DNA of 64,000 nucleotides from Ruminococcus sp. NK3A76 (GTDB lineage: Bacteria > Bacillota > Clostridia > Oscillospirales > Ruminococcaceae), in NCBI RefSeq assembly GCF_000686125.1, contig NZ_JMMA01000002.1, positions 2,542,001 to 2,606,000 on the forward strand, in the 5' to 3' direction. The translations under genes were made by a program, and so were the position numbers. Below are positions 41,975-51,384 of this stretch, one piece after another. Under the pieces are notes generated by a model. That model was not told the DNA's origin. It saw nothing but the letters and a program-made list of their open reading frames with translations, and made no database searches. The number at the start of each line of letters is the position of its first letter. Position 1 is the first letter of the stretch.

Positions 41975-44383
41975 ATGGCAAAAACAGAGAGCAAGACCAT
42001 ATCGGCAAAGGAGCTTAAGGAACAGTTTGTCGATGTTTTGCATAACGACTATCAGACCACGCCCGAGGAGGCTTCTGACAAGCAGGTATACGGCGCACTG
42101 GCAAGCATAGTTGTCAAGATACTTAAGGACAAGAGGCGCAGGTTCACCGTTGCTACACACTCGGCAGGCAAGAAGAAGGTGTACTACCTCTCTATGGAGT
42201 TCCTTATGGGTCGTTCGCTCAAAACGAGCCTTTACAACTTAGAGATGATAGACGAAGCCACACAGGTGCTCAAGGATTTCGGCATCTCGATAAACTCAAT
42301 TTACGAGCAGGAGCCTGATGCAGGCCTTGGCAACGGCGGTCTTGGCAGACTTGCTGCCTGCTATCTTGACGGCCTTGCAGCTACAGGCTATCACGCTACA
42401 GGCTATTCTATCTGCTACGAATACGGCATCTTCAAGCAGAAGCTCGAAGATGGCTGGCAGACTGAGCTTCCCGACAACTGGCTGCCCGGCGGCTCATCAT
42501 GGCTGAGAGCTTACCCCGACAAGGCTATAGAAGTTCACTTTGACGGCGAGCTTAAGGAATACTGGGACAATCAGTATCACTGCGTAACTCACGAGAACTA
42601 CACCACCGTTCTGGCTGTTCCTTACGATATGTACGTTTCCGGCTACGACAGCAAGGCTGTTTCAAAGCTCAGGCTCTGGAAGGCTGAGGTTGCGAGCTTT
42701 GATATGCCTATGTTCAACCAGGGCGACTACTCAAAGGCTTTAGGCAGAAACATCATGTCGCAGGCTATCACAAAGGTGCTCTACCCGAACGACAATCATC
42801 AGGAGGGCAAGAGCTTAAGACTCAGACAGCAGTATTTTATGTGCGCTGCATCTATCGGCGACATAGTAAATCAGCACATGAACACCTACGGCACGCTTGA
42901 CAACCTGCACGAGAAGGTGGCTATACACATAAACGACACTCACCCCACACTCGCTATCCCCGAGCTTATGAGGATACTGCTCGACGACTGCGGCTATTCA
43001 TGGGACAAGGCATGGCACATCGTACAGAACACATTTGCATACACAAACCACACTGTAATGCCCGAGGCTCTTGAAAAGTGGGACTGCAACCTCTTAAAGA
43101 GCGTAACTCCCCGTGTATTCTCGATAATCGTTGAGATAAACGAGCGTTACTGCAAGGATCTGTGGGAGAGATACCACGACGAGCCTAAGGTATCGCATAT
43201 GTCGATAATTGAGAACAATATGTGCAAGATGGCTACTCTCTGCGTACATGCCTGCCACAGCGTAAACGGCGTTGCAAAGATACACTCGGAGATAATCAAG
43301 CACGAGACATTCAAGGACGAATATCTTGACACACCCACAAAGTTCAAGAACGTAACAAACGGTATCGCTTACAGGCGCTGGTTACAGCAGTCAAATCTGG
43401 GGCTTACCGAGCTTCTTAAGGAGAAGATAGGCACAGGCTTCCTTAAGGACGCAAGCGAGCTTTCAAAGTTCTCGCTCTTTGCTGAGGACAAGGAAGTTTT
43501 AGAGAGACTTGCAGCTATCAAGAAGGAGAACAAGGAGAAGTTTGCAAAGTACGTCAAGAACGAATACGGCAGAATACTCAACACCGACTCAATATTCGAC
43601 GTACAGGTAAAGAGACTTCACGAATACAAGAGGCAGCAGCTCAACGCACTCAATATAATAGCTGAGTACAACTACCTCAAAGAGAACCCGAATGCAGACT
43701 ATGTACCGAAGACATACATCTTCGCAGCAAAGGCAGCTCCCGGCTACTACATGGCAAAGCAGATAATCAAGCTCATCTGGAACATTTCCGAGGAGCTCAA
43801 GAAGGACAAGAAGCTCTCTGAGAAGCTGGGCGTTATCTTCCTTGAAAACTACTGCGTATCGCTTTCTGAGAGGCTGATGCCGGCTGCTGAGATATCCGAG
43901 CAGATATCGCTCGCAGGTACTGAGGCAAGCGGTACCGGCAACATGAAGCTGATGATAAACGGCGCTATCACACTCGGCACGCTTGACGGCGCTAACGTTG
44001 AGATACACGAGCAGGTAGGCGATGACAACATCGTTATCTTCGGCATGAACGTTGACGAGGTAAACGAGGCAAAGCCGCACTACAACCCGATGAATGTTTA
44101 CAACTCCAATCAGGTAGTAAAGGCTGCTATCGACCAGATGTCAAGAGGCATCAACGGCCAGCAGTTCAACGAGATAGCTACATCTTTAAAGACCAAGGAT
44201 CCCTACATGGCACTTGCTGACTTTGATTCCTATCAGAAGGCTCAGGCATTTGCAAGCGAGGCTTACAAGGACGTTCTCAGGTGGAACAAGATGAGCTTAA
44301 AAAACATCTCCGGTGCAGGCATCTTCTCGGCAGACAGGTCTGTTGAGGATTACGCAAGGGAGATATGGTGTCTTACCAAGTAA
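41975..44383 (+). CDS. glgP: glycogen/starch phosphorylase
   Basis: 802 aa, the normal length for bacterial alpha-glucan phosphorylases. Motifs include EQEPDAGLGNGGLGRLAACYLDGLA near the N-terminus (written here in part), HINDTHPTLAIPELMR and the PLP lysine region EASGTGNMKLMINGA. Releases glucose 1-phosphate from glycogen or maltodextrin in the cytoplasm. Monocistronic, with its own leader and terminator. Codon use is of the highly expressed type. Confidence 0.95.
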   Translation: MAKTESKTISAKELKEQFVDVLHNDYQTTPEEASDKQVYGALASIVVKILKDKRRRFTVATHSAGKKKVYYLSMEFLMGRSLKTSLYNLEMIDEATQVLKDFGISINSIYEQEPDAGLGNGGLGRLAACYLDGLAATGYHATGYSICYEYGIFKQKLEDGWQTELPDNWLPGGSSWLRAYPDKAIEVHFDGELKEYWDNQYHCVTHENYTTVLAVPYDMYVSGYDSKAVSKLRLWKAEVASFDMPMFNQGDYSKALGRNIMSQAITKVLYPNDNHQEGKSLRLRQQYFMCAASIGDIVNQHMNTYGTLDNLHEKVAIHINDTHPTLAIPELMRILLDDCGYSWDKAWHIVQNTFAYTNHTVMPEALEKWDCNLLKSVTPRVFSIIVEINERYCKDLWERYHDEPKVSHMSIIENNMCKMATLCVHACHSVNGVAKIHSEIIKHETFKDEYLDTPTKFKNVTNGIAYRRWLQQSNLGLTELLKEKIGTGFLKDASELSKFSLFAEDKEVLERLAAIKKENKEKFAKYVKNEYGRILNTDSIFDVQVKRLHEYKRQQLNALNIIAEYNYLKENPNADYVPKTYIFAAKAAPGYYMAKQIIKLIWNISEELKKDKKLSEKLGVIFLENYCVSLSERLMPAAEISEQISLAGTEASGTGNMKLMINGAITLGTLDGANVEIHEQVGDDNIVIFGMNVDEVNEAKPHYNPMNVYNSNQVVKAAIDQMSRGINGQQFNEIATSLKTKDPYMALADFDSYQKAQAFASEAYKDVLRWNKMSLKNISGAGIFSADRSVEDYAREIWCLTK

Positions 44384-44386
44384 AAT

Positions 44387-44414
44387 AAAAAAGCCCCCTG
44401 AGGGGGCTTTTTTT
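44387..44414 (+). terminator. terminator of glgP
   Basis: AAGCCCCC/GGGGGCTT stem with T-run. Confidence 0.9.
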
Positions 44415-44424
44415 GAATGCTGAA

Positions 44425-44655
44425 TGCAAATCTATAGTGAGTACATCTGCGAAGGGGGCTTGGGGGGCGACCGCAAAGCCCCCCAACGCCGCCGCAGGCG
44501 GCTGCCCGAATGGGCATAAGTCGGCACAAGCCAAGTTATGCGAAGCGAAACTTGCGTCCTTTAAGCCTTTGGCTTAAAGGACAATACACCACAACTATTA
44601 ACTGTTAACTATTAACTGTTCACTATTAAATGTGCGTAGATACGCACTTTCCGCC
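44425..44655. repeat. palindrome/heptamer mosaic (copy R8)
   Basis: GCCGCAGGCGGC, TGCCCGAATGGGCA and the AAGCCTTTGGCTT hairpin, TGTTAAC-type heptamers, then the palindrome GTGCGTAGATACGCAC. Nothing else is evident before the XRE promoter. Confidence 0.7.
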
Positions 44656-44728
44656 TGCCCTACCGCTGGTTGAGGACTCGATTTTAAGTAGTTTTCCTCC
44701 AAAAACAGCAACTTCAACCAACGGTTCG

Positions 44729-44757
44729 TAGACTTTTGGGGCGGGGTGTGGTATGAT
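44729..44757 (+). promoter_or_regulatory. probable promoter of the XRE gene
   Basis: TAGACT, 17 bp, TATGAT. An imperfect 11-bp inverted repeat (44663-44673 and 44714-44724) lies just upstream and could be an operator. Confidence 0.5.
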
Positions 44758-44783
44758 GAAGTCACAGCAAAGGAGATGAGCGT

Positions 44784-45401
44784 ATGGACATGATAACGAT
44801 CGGAAAATTCATAGCTTCATGCAGAAAGGAAAAAGGGCTCACGCAGGCGCAGCTTGCAGAACACTTAGGCATAAGTGACCGTGCGGTATCAAAATGGGAG
44901 ACAGGGCGCTCGATGCCCGACTCGTCCATTATGCTGGAGCTTTGCGACATCATAGGCATAACGGTCAACGACTTATTAACAGGGAGGAAAACTACTATGG
45001 AGAACTACAAGGAATTAGCGGAAAAGAATCTTTTAATGATGAGGCAGAGCGAGGAGCGAAGCAACAGGACTTTACTCAGGCTCGAGGTAGTTATAGGTCT
45101 TATATCGGGGCTTACATTGGTTCTATGCATCATGGCGGCGGCGCTTGCGAATGTAAACGACTCGTGGGTTGCGATACTGATATCTTTCGGCGGCATACAG
45201 TTTTTAGTAGCGGCGATGTTCTGCTTCTACATTGAGAAGGCTGCGGGCTACTACGAATGCGCAGAGTGCGGTCATCGCTACGAGCCCGAGTTCATTCCCT
45301 CGATGTTTGCGCCCCACATGGGCAGGACAAAGAGAATGAAATGCCCCAAGTGCGGCAAGAGGAGCTGGCAGAAAAAGGTGCTGACAAAAGAGGCAGAATA
45401 A
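44784..45401 (+). CDS. XRE-family regulator with membrane and zinc-ribbon domains
   Basis: 205 aa. N-terminal helix-turn-helix (LTQAQLAEHLGISDRAVSKW) with the ICRD-like DLLTGR ending, two membrane helices (about 95-150), and a C-terminal zinc ribbon with CAECG and CPKCGKRSW. SD AAAGGAG. A membrane-tethered DNA-binding protein; autoregulation through the nearby inverted repeat is possible. Confidence 0.82.
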   Translation: MDMITIGKFIASCRKEKGLTQAQLAEHLGISDRAVSKWETGRSMPDSSIMLELCDIIGITVNDLLTGRKTTMENYKELAEKNLLMMRQSEERSNRTLLRLEVVIGLISGLTLVLCIMAAALANVNDSWVAILISFGGIQFLVAAMFCFYIEKAAGYYECAECGHRYEPEFIPSMFAPHMGRTKRMKCPKCGKRSWQKKVLTKEAE

Positions 45402-45445
45402 TTTCAGGTAACAGGTAACAGGTAAGGAGTCCGCCTTCGGCGGAA
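45402..45445. repeat. heptamer/palindrome fragment (copy R9)
   Basis: Three CAGGTAA heptamers and the palindrome TCCGCCTTCGGCGGA right after the XRE stop codon. Confidence 0.6.
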
Positions 45446-45607
45446 AGATCAGAAAGCAAACACCGCCCCCGGGGTCTTGATGATGACCTCGGGGGCGGTG
45501 TTTTATGGGGATTATTGACTTTTGGGAAAATATATGCTATACTATACTCAGTTCGAGTTTGGCAACATAGATTTGGCGGTCTCCTTACAGAGTAAGGAGG
45601 TGATAGC

Positions 45608-45703
45608 ATGGCATACCTGACATTCACAGATCTGGTCTTATTCACCAATCTGCTTGTTGACTTCGCTGCCCTCTGCTATCTGATCTTCCACAAGAAGAAA
45701 TAG
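45608..45703 (+). CDS. type I toxin, holin-like membrane peptide (TA2)
   Basis: 31 aa: MAYLTFTDLVLF start, one hydrophobic helix, CYLIFHKKK end. Promoter TTGACT (45515-45520), 17 bp, TATACT (45538-45543). The SD TAAGGAGG is paired in the hairpin CTCCTTA/TAAGGAG (45581-45599). Nearly the same peptide as TA5. Confidence 0.82.
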   Translation: MAYLTFTDLVLFTNLLVDFAALCYLIFHKKK

Positions 45704-45737
45704 CAAGTACTTAGAGAAACCTTCAAAGGGGACAACA

Positions 45738-45857
45738 AGGAAAACACCGCCAATGCTCTGAACGTAATGGCGGTGTTTAAAACACTATATTTACCAGAGG
45801 AGCGCCGTCATTGATCCTGAGGTGTTACCAGCACCTCGGGGCTCGGGCTTCCCTTTA
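45738..45857 (-). ncRNA. antitoxin RNA of type I locus TA2
   Basis: Minus-strand promoter TTGACA (45886-45891), 17 bp, TATACT (45863-45868). The transcript carries the hairpin CCGAGGTGC/GCACCTC-type and a CTCCTC motif and ends at the shared bidirectional terminator AAACACCGCC/GGCGGTGTTT (45741-45778). Confidence 0.75.
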
Positions 45858-45899
45858 ACTACAGTATATCACATTCCCCCTGCTTTGTCAAGGGGGTTT

Positions 45900-46490
45900 T
45901 TATTTGCCCAAAGGCGATATGACCAGCGGCTGGAGCTGTCTGCCTTGCAGGGCGGCGCTGACTGCGGCTTCTGTCTGCGAAAGGTCGGCGACTATCGAGT
46001 TCGGCTTGGCGGAGTAGTTATCCTGTCTGTAGGGGACGAAATAGTAATTCTTCATGCTTTGCAGAAGGCCGATATTCTTTGCGGCGTTTGAAAGGGCATC
46101 GTTTGTGGATATCGCTATCACGACGGGCAGGGCGTTGCGCACATGGCTCTTGACGGCCATTGTCACGGGGGTATCTGTGATACCGAGTGCGAGTTTAGCG
46201 GCGGTATTGGCAGTACAGGGTGCTACGACGAGCACATCGAGCAGCCTTTTAGGGCCTATTGGCTCGGCATCGGCGATAGTGCGTATGACCTGTCTGCCGG
46301 TCATGGCTTCGAGCCTTTTTATATGATCCTCCGCCTTGCCGAAGCGTGTATCCATGCCGGCGGCGTTAAAGGACATTATCGGTATCACATCAAAGCCTGA
46401 GTCAACAAGCCCCTGCGCCGCCGCAAAGGCCTTATCAAAGGTACAGAACGACCCTGTGAGCGCAAAGCCCACCCTTATCTTTTCATTCAC
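45900..46490 (-). CDS. dpaB: dipicolinate synthase subunit B
   Basis: 196-aa flavoprotein-fold subunit. GFALTGSFCTFDKAF at the N-terminus and LLDVLVVAPCTANTAAKLA are family hallmarks. With DpaA it oxidises the dihydrodipicolinate-pathway intermediate to dipicolinic acid in the mother cell, for export into the spore core. Its ATG overlaps the dpaA end by 4 bp. Confidence 0.92.
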   Translation of the reverse strand: MNEKIRVGFALTGSFCTFDKAFAAAQGLVDSGFDVIPIMSFNAAGMDTRFGKAEDHIKRLEAMTGRQVIRTIADAEPIGPKRLLDVLVVAPCTANTAAKLALGITDTPVTMAVKSHVRNALPVVIAISTNDALSNAAKNIGLLQSMKNYYFVPYRQDNYSAKPNSIVADLSQTEAAVSAALQGRQLQPLVISPLGK

Positions 46491-47287
46491 GGCTCACCCT
46501 CCTTTCTTTTTATGATGATATCTCTCACTGCACGGGCGATATACTCACCGCTGGTCTTGGGGGCGCATTTGGCAGGCAGGCCGGGGGCGTTTATCAGCTT
46601 ACGGCCGAGGGTCTGCGCAGCACTCTCGTCTATCCCGAAGGGGGCAGACGCTATCTCGATAAAGAGCGCTTGCTGCTTTGAAGCGGCAAGCTCCTTCTCC
46701 CCTATTATCTGCGAGGGAACGGTGTTTACGATGATATCTGCATGAGAGATGATGTTTTTGATACTTGATATCTCTGCCGTTTTATAGCCATAAGCTTCAG
46801 CTTCGGCACGGGCGGCAGGGCTTCTTGCGGCTATGCACACCTTACAGCCGAGGGCGGAAAACATTCTTGCCGTCTGCTTGGCGCAGGCACCGAAGCCGGT
46901 TATCAGCACGCTTGTAAAGCTGACTATGCCGGGGGTATTCTGCATTGCGAGCATGAGCACGCCCTCGGCGGTCGGCAGGGCGTTTTGCAGTTTAAGAGAG
47001 GGGCTTTCGTAGTAGTCGGCGACCTCATAGCCGTTTGATGCAAAGCTCGCCCTGAGGCCGGGCGGTATCCTGCCGCCGAGCACGAGAGCACCGGGGCGCA
47101 GGTGTTTTGACAGCCCCTCAAAGGAGCCGTTTTTGGTAAGCATCGGCAGAAGAAGGATATCCGCCGAGGCTGCTCCCGAGAGGGGGAACTGCGTTTCTGT
47201 AGTGTTGAAATATCCTTTGAGCGACTGCACGGCATAGGTCTGCCGGGCATCGCCCTTTATAGCTAAAATGAGCGGTCTGTTCGTCAT
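46487..47287 (-). CDS. dpaA: dipicolinate synthase subunit A
   Basis: 266 aa, slightly shorter than the usual 290-300. It has an N-terminal DpaA-specific region and a Rossmann dehydrogenase domain with VLITGFGACAKQTARMFSALG. SD AAAGGAA. Expected to be under a mother-cell sigma factor (sigma-K in Bacillus); I could not assign the promoter. With dpaB it shows this organism makes true endospores. Confidence 0.9.
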   Translation of the reverse strand: MTNRPLILAIKGDARQTYAVQSLKGYFNTTETQFPLSGAASADILLLPMLTKNGSFEGLSKHLRPGALVLGGRIPPGLRASFASNGYEVADYYESPSLKLQNALPTAEGVLMLAMQNTPGIVSFTSVLITGFGACAKQTARMFSALGCKVCIAARSPAARAEAEAYGYKTAEISSIKNIISHADIIVNTVPSQIIGEKELAASKQQALFIEIASAPFGIDESAAQTLGRKLINAPGLPAKCAPKTSGEYIARAVRDIIIKRKEGEP

Positions 47288-47450
47288 TGCAAGGTTCCTT
47301 TCGTTTTTGTTTATACTATGCGGTGGCAGGGGTTTTGGTTAATCGGGCGGGGTTTATGATTTGTTAATAGTTTGCCGAAAGTTTATACACATTTGCGTGA
47401 TATTATTAAATGCATAAATACAAAGATCACTTTTTACTTTTGTGTTATTA

Positions 47451-47624
47451 AGGCAACACCGCTGGGCCATTGTACGTCAGACACGCAGTCAAATTATTCG
47501 TCAGATTGGCTAAATTTACCGCAGGAATACTAACGTATTTCAAGGTAAATTTGGGTAATATGACGGAAAATTTGCAAGTGGATGGCGTGCAAAGGTATCC
47601 GCCGGTGGCCCGGCGGTGTTGCCT
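47451..47624. repeat. 174-bp inverted-repeat element (copy M3, divergent)
   Basis: Same length, ends and apical sequence as M1 and M4, but the outer and inner stems have different sequence with compensating changes on both sides. Flanked by TTA/TAA. Located in the gap downstream of nothing annotated, between dpaA and the IS element. Confidence 0.85.
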
Positions 47625-47667
47625 TAAGATAAATCGGGATTTGCAGGGGTCGAGCCCCTGCAAGCAG

Positions 47668-47770
47668 TGAATAATGAATAACGAATAGTGAAAAGTGAAT
47701 AGTTAAGGTATCGCCTGCGGCGATGAATTAAAATATGTGAGCGAAGCGAACACCACTACTATTCACTATT
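47668..47770. repeat. heptamer/palindrome mosaic, left part (copy R10a)
   Basis: TGAATAG-type heptamers, the palindrome TCGCCTGCGGCGA, and CACTATT heptamers interrupted by the IS3-family element. Confidence 0.65.
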
Positions 47771-47819
47771 TGAACCTGTCAAGTTTTCTGCACACATAAA
47801 GTTAATAAAACTATTGATA

Positions 47820-48674
47820 TCAGCCAATAGAAAGCTTTTCATTTCTGAGCTCATATGGCGTTTTTAAGCCGTTTGAGCTGTGATAACGATGTGTGTTGTA
47901 AAAGCCAAAGACGTATTCAAATATTTTTAGCTCGGCTTCCTTCCTCGTTTTGAACCTACAGCCATGTACACAGGCATTTTTGACCGTTGCCCAGAAGCTT
48001 TCCATAGGTGCATTGTCATATGGCACACCGCTTCGAGACATGCTCTGGATCATCTTGTACTTATGAAGCTTGTTTTTGTATGCATTGGAAGCATATTGCA
48101 CGCCTCGGTCAGAATGGAACAGCAGTCCTTCGCCCGGCTTGTATTTTTTGAATGCCTGATCAAGCGAATCGATCATCAGTTCCTGCGTGTGTTTGCTGCT
48201 AAAGCTTAATCCGACACAATCACGTGCACATAGGTCTATTATCCCTGCTGCGTACAGCCAGCCTTCGTCTGTCCATATGTAAGTGCTGTCTCCGCACCAC
48301 TTTCGGTTTGGCTTATCAGCATTAAAATTGCGGTCAAGAAGATTTTCTGCAACTTGATACTTGTGCCTGCTGTTGGTCGTTGCCCTATATTTTTTGCATT
48401 TTTTCGGGTACATATTTCCTTGACGCATCAGCCTTCCGACTTTCCCCTCACTCATCGGGTATCCGGCTTCTTCAAGTGCTTTTTTCATACGCACTCTGCC
48501 ATACTCCTCATAGCTTTCAGCGAAGATCGTCTGCATTTTCTCTACAAGCTCCAGATCTTCTTTTTCTTTGTTGCTGCGAGGGTTTTCCTTTCGGTCATAA
48601 TATGATCTTGTACTTATCCCGAGAGTCTGACATACCAGATTGATCGGATATTTATCCAATCCTCTCGCCCGCAA
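47820..48674 (-). CDS. IS3-family transposase OrfB (integrase core)
   Basis: 284 aa as an independent frame. DDE residues: Asp in WCGDSTYIW, Asp in LFHSDRGVQYAS, Glu in APMESFWATVK. An HTH_21-type region lies near the N-terminus (YGRVRMKKALEEAGY). It is most likely made as an OrfAB fusion by -1 slippage at the A7G run near 48721-48728, which joins OrfA codon KK to this frame. Confidence 0.9.
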   Translation of the reverse strand: MRARGLDKYPINLVCQTLGISTRSYYDRKENPRSNKEKEDLELVEKMQTIFAESYEEYGRVRMKKALEEAGYPMSEGKVGRLMRQGNMYPKKCKKYRATTNSRHKYQVAENLLDRNFNADKPNRKWCGDSTYIWTDEGWLYAAGIIDLCARDCVGLSFSSKHTQELMIDSLDQAFKKYKPGEGLLFHSDRGVQYASNAYKNKLHKYKMIQSMSRSGVPYDNAPMESFWATVKNACVHGCRFKTRKEAELKIFEYVFGFYNTHRYHSSNGLKTPYELRNEKLSIG

Positions 48675-48679
48675 GTCAT

Positions 48680-48982
48680 CTATCTTTTCTTTGACTCTTG
48701 CTCTGCCTGATATGCCGCAACTTTTTTTAAGATCTCTACCTGCATCCTGAGCTTTTCGTTTTCTTTCTTCAATCGCCTAAGTTCTGCATCCTGCGGACGC
48801 TGTTTCCCACAGCCTACAAATGCATCCTCGCCGTACTTTCTGTACTCTCTGCGCCATGTGTAGATCGTTTGCTCCGGTATTGCGAATTTTTCGGATAACA
48901 CTTTCACAGATATGTTATCTTTGAAGTGCAGTTCCATGATCTTAAATTTGAATTCCCGACTGTTTTCTCCATGTGTGCTCAT
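48680..48982 (-). CDS. IS3-family transposase OrfA
   Basis: 100 aa. Helix-turn-helix (SVKVLSEKFAIPEQTIYTW) and a leucine-zipper-like C-terminus (ELRRLKKENEKLRMQVEIL). The AAAAAAAG run falls at codons for ILKKV near the end, the usual IS150-type frameshift site. Confidence 0.88.
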   Translation of the reverse strand: MSTHGENSREFKFKIMELHFKDNISVKVLSEKFAIPEQTIYTWRREYRKYGEDAFVGCGKQRPQDAELRRLKKENEKLRMQVEILKKVAAYQAEQESKKR

Positions 48983-49052
48983 TTGAAGCCAACTCCTTTT
49001 TTATATTATATCATTATTAACTTCAAATGTGTAGTTTTATTATACAGGTTCA

Positions 49053-49106
49053 ATTCATTCTTCACTATTCACTATTCACTGCTTGTCGGCGCATAGCGCC
49101 GACAAA
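49053..49106. repeat. heptamer/palindrome mosaic, right part (copy R10b)
   Basis: CACTATT heptamers then the palindrome GTCGGCGCATAGCGCCGAC, continuing R10a beyond the IS element. Confidence 0.65.
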
Positions 49107-49169
49107 TTCTGATTTATCTCAGGAACACTTTTGTAAAAATGGGAGATACAAAAACAGGAGAGACACAAA

Positions 49170-49835
49170 ATGAAAAGGATAATTACACTTATTTTAGCGG
49201 TATGCATGACTGTATCGCTTGCGGCGTGCGATGACAAAGCAGGCAGCAGCAAGAAGGACAGCTCGTCTGAGAGCGGGGAGAGTGTCAGCAGCAGCGACAA
49301 GACCAATGACAGCGCAGACAGTGCAGACAGTGCAGACAGTGCAGGCGAGAACCGTTACAAGAAAAAGCTGGAAAAGATACTTGAAAAAGCAGGTGTTATT
49401 GACAAGCCCTATGCTCACGCACTTGATGATTATTTCAAGGCGCTCGAACACGCCGATGCCGAATTGCTTATGAAATGCACTCCGTTTTACAAAACAGATT
49501 ATCTTAAGAAAACGGGCGGCGCTGATTTTGATGTCGATGCACATTTTGAAAAGCGTGCCGATGCTCTGCTGGATTATTTTGAAGATGAATTCGGCGACAA
49601 TGTAAAGATAACCTACGAGATCAAAGATGAAAAAGAGCTTTCGCAGAAAAAGCTCGACAGCATAACGCAGGAGATAAAGGACAGCTACGGGGCAGATGTC
49701 ACCGTTGAAAGCGCATACAAGGTAAAGATATTAGCCAGGATAAAAGGTGATGATGAAGATGATGCCGACACCTCAACCATAACAGTTGCAAAGATAGACG
49801 GCGAATGGTACATCTTTGACGGCGGATATGTATAA
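49170..49835 (+). CDS. lipoprotein of unknown function
   Basis: 221 aa. Lipobox LAAC (Cys20), Ser/Asp-rich linker including three SADSAD-type units, then a helical domain (about 65-150) and a C-terminal strand region (STITVAKIDGEWYIFDGGYV) as in DUF4878-like lumazine-fold lipoproteins. Function unknown. Monocistronic. Confidence 0.75.
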   Translation: MKRIITLILAVCMTVSLAACDDKAGSSKKDSSSESGESVSSSDKTNDSADSADSADSAGENRYKKKLEKILEKAGVIDKPYAHALDDYFKALEHADAELLMKCTPFYKTDYLKKTGGADFDVDAHFEKRADALLDYFEDEFGDNVKITYEIKDEKELSQKKLDSITQEIKDSYGADVTVESAYKVKILARIKGDDEDDADTSTITVAKIDGEWYIFDGGYV

Positions 49836-49841
49836 ACAGAC

Positions 49842-49877
49842 AAAGATCCACACTCCATACGGGGTGTGGATCTTTTT
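49842..49877. terminator. terminator between the lipoprotein and PHP genes
   Basis: AAAGATCCACACYCC-type stem, 15 bp with loop ATAC, flanked by A- and T-runs; can serve both convergent genes. Confidence 0.87.
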
Positions 49878-50727
49878 ACAGCTTATAGTTTTGCGGCTTG
49901 CGGTCTTTGAAAAGGGTGACATACTCAAAGCCGAACTCACGCAGCAGCTCGCAGCCGTCCTTTATGCCGGCGCCGATGTCGCTGAGCTTATGGGCATCGC
50001 TGCCTATCGTTATCAGCTCGCCGCCGAGCGAGCGGTAGAGCTTAAGATACTGCGCATCGGGGAACGGCCTGCCGTATTTCTGGCGGTAACCTGAGGTGTT
50101 TATCTCAAGCGCCTTGCCGCTTCGGATAAGTGTACAGAAAATATCCCTTATCTTATTATCAAACCTGCTCATATCAAGGGTGATGCCATACTCCCCTACT
50201 ATATAGCGCAAGGGGTAGGTCAGGTGGCCGAGCGAATCGAAGGGCACGGTTTTACACATTTCAAGCAGCTCGGAGAAGTAGTCATCGAGGAGGGTGTATA
50301 TCTCGCTTATGTCCATTTTGTTGTACTGCAAATAATAAAAATCCGCTTTTCCGGCGTTCATATGAAGCGAGCCTATAACAAGATCAAGACCCTCGGTGCT
50401 TAATATCTGCTCTGCTGCCTGCTTATTTTGCAGCGGCTGGCCGAGCTCTATGCCGCAGAGGAAGTTATCACACCCTGCTTTCAGAGCGAGGGCTTTTTTT
50501 ATACTCGGCAGCGCATAGTCACGGCAGCCGAACATTATACTGTCCTCTTTTGGGTACTCTTTATAATCCTTTTCCGATTCAGGCAGCCAGTAGTTACAGT
50601 CGCAGTGGTCGGTCACGGTTATATAGTCAAGGCCGTATTCACGGGCTGTCAAGGGCATTTTCTCCATATCGGCCGCCCTGTCGGCATCGGGGGAAAAGCT
50701 CGAATGTGTATGGCTGTCAAAGAGCAT
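49876..50727 (-). CDS. PHP-family histidinol-phosphatase-like
   Basis: 283 aa. PHP metal motifs: DSHTHSSFSPDA, VTDHCD, and later SLHMNAG and GSDAHKLSDIG. Length and motif order match HisJ-type histidinol phosphate phosphatase, though other PHP phosphoesterases look similar. Last gene of the ACT-UPF0210-unknown-PHP operon. Confidence 0.83.
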   Translation of the reverse strand: MLFDSHTHSSFSPDADRAADMEKMPLTAREYGLDYITVTDHCDCNYWLPESEKDYKEYPKEDSIMFGCRDYALPSIKKALALKAGCDNFLCGIELGQPLQNKQAAEQILSTEGLDLVIGSLHMNAGKADFYYLQYNKMDISEIYTLLDDYFSELLEMCKTVPFDSLGHLTYPLRYIVGEYGITLDMSRFDNKIRDIFCTLIRSGKALEINTSGYRQKYGRPFPDAQYLKLYRSLGGELITIGSDAHKLSDIGAGIKDGCELLREFGFEYVTLFKDRKPQNYKL

Positions 50728-50760
50728 ATTATCACTCCTAAAACATAAGAGGGTAAAATA

Positions 50761-51384
50761 TTACCCTCTTTGAAATTCTATCCTTATCGGTTCTGCATCA
50801 TCTACCTGGATCACGCCATACAGGCTGCCGTTTTCAAGGTAGACCTTATGGAAAAGACCCAGCGTCTCACGGGAGGGGTCGATATCCTGGATATAGACCC
50901 GGCCGGGGTCTTCATAATTTACACGCAGGCCGACTATCTTACGGCCGCCGTACTTATCGAGCATCAGCTTATCGCCCTCAAAACGAAGCGTCGCAAAAGC
51001 GCTTGTCCACAAGCCCTGTATCTGCGGCAGTATCTCCTCTGTGACCATTGTGACATCGCCGAATCGTGTGCGCCTGGTTTTTTTCATGACCTCTGTATTA
51101 TCGCCGGATATCGGGAAATGCTGGGTCACTCTGAGCTCGCCTGATTTGAAGCTTATCTCCTTTACCTCAGCGTAGGGCTGGGCTTCGTAGGAATATTTGA
51201 GCTTATCATCGGCTAAGATCAGTATCAGGCCGCCGTTCCATTCCTTAGTTTTAAAGGTGGTGGAAAGGGTGACGCCGCCACGCCAGAGTATCGTGATACT
51301 CTCCCCCTCTATCTCAACACGGGGGCCTATATGCGCCGGCTCATATGCGCCGTCGAGCTTTGACGGCTTTTTAAGGCCGAGCAT
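50761..51384 (-). CDS. hypothetical beta-rich protein
   Basis: 207 aa, no signal peptide or membrane helix. Beta-rich with repeated KIVGLRVNYEDPGRVYIQDI-type strands. No family recognised. Its ATG overlaps the UPF0210 TGA (ATGA), so it is translationally coupled to that gene. Confidence 0.65.
   Translation of the reverse strand: MLGLKKPSKLDGAYEPAHIGPRVEIEGESITILWRGGVTLSTTFKTKEWNGGLILILADDKLKYSYEAQPYAEVKEISFKSGELRVTQHFPISGDNTEVMKKTRRTRFGDVTMVTEEILPQIQGLWTSAFATLRFEGDKLMLDKYGGRKIVGLRVNYEDPGRVYIQDIDPSRETLGLFHKVYLENGSLYGVIQVDDAEPIRIEFQRG

Larger units (their letters stand above)
47771..49052 (-). mobile_element. IS3-family insertion sequence
   Basis: Terminal repeats start TGAACCTGT and share further blocks (CACA.AT, AGTTAATAA). 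A possible 3-bp target duplication ATT is present on both sides. Two overlapping reading frames (orfA, orfB) with a slippery run. It inserted into a heptamer array. Structure looks complete. Confidence 0.87.

Noticed and set aside
47820-48982. Broken transposase (two frames) as a pseudogene
   Set aside because: The frame break falls at an A7G slippery run, the normal programmed frameshift of this family.
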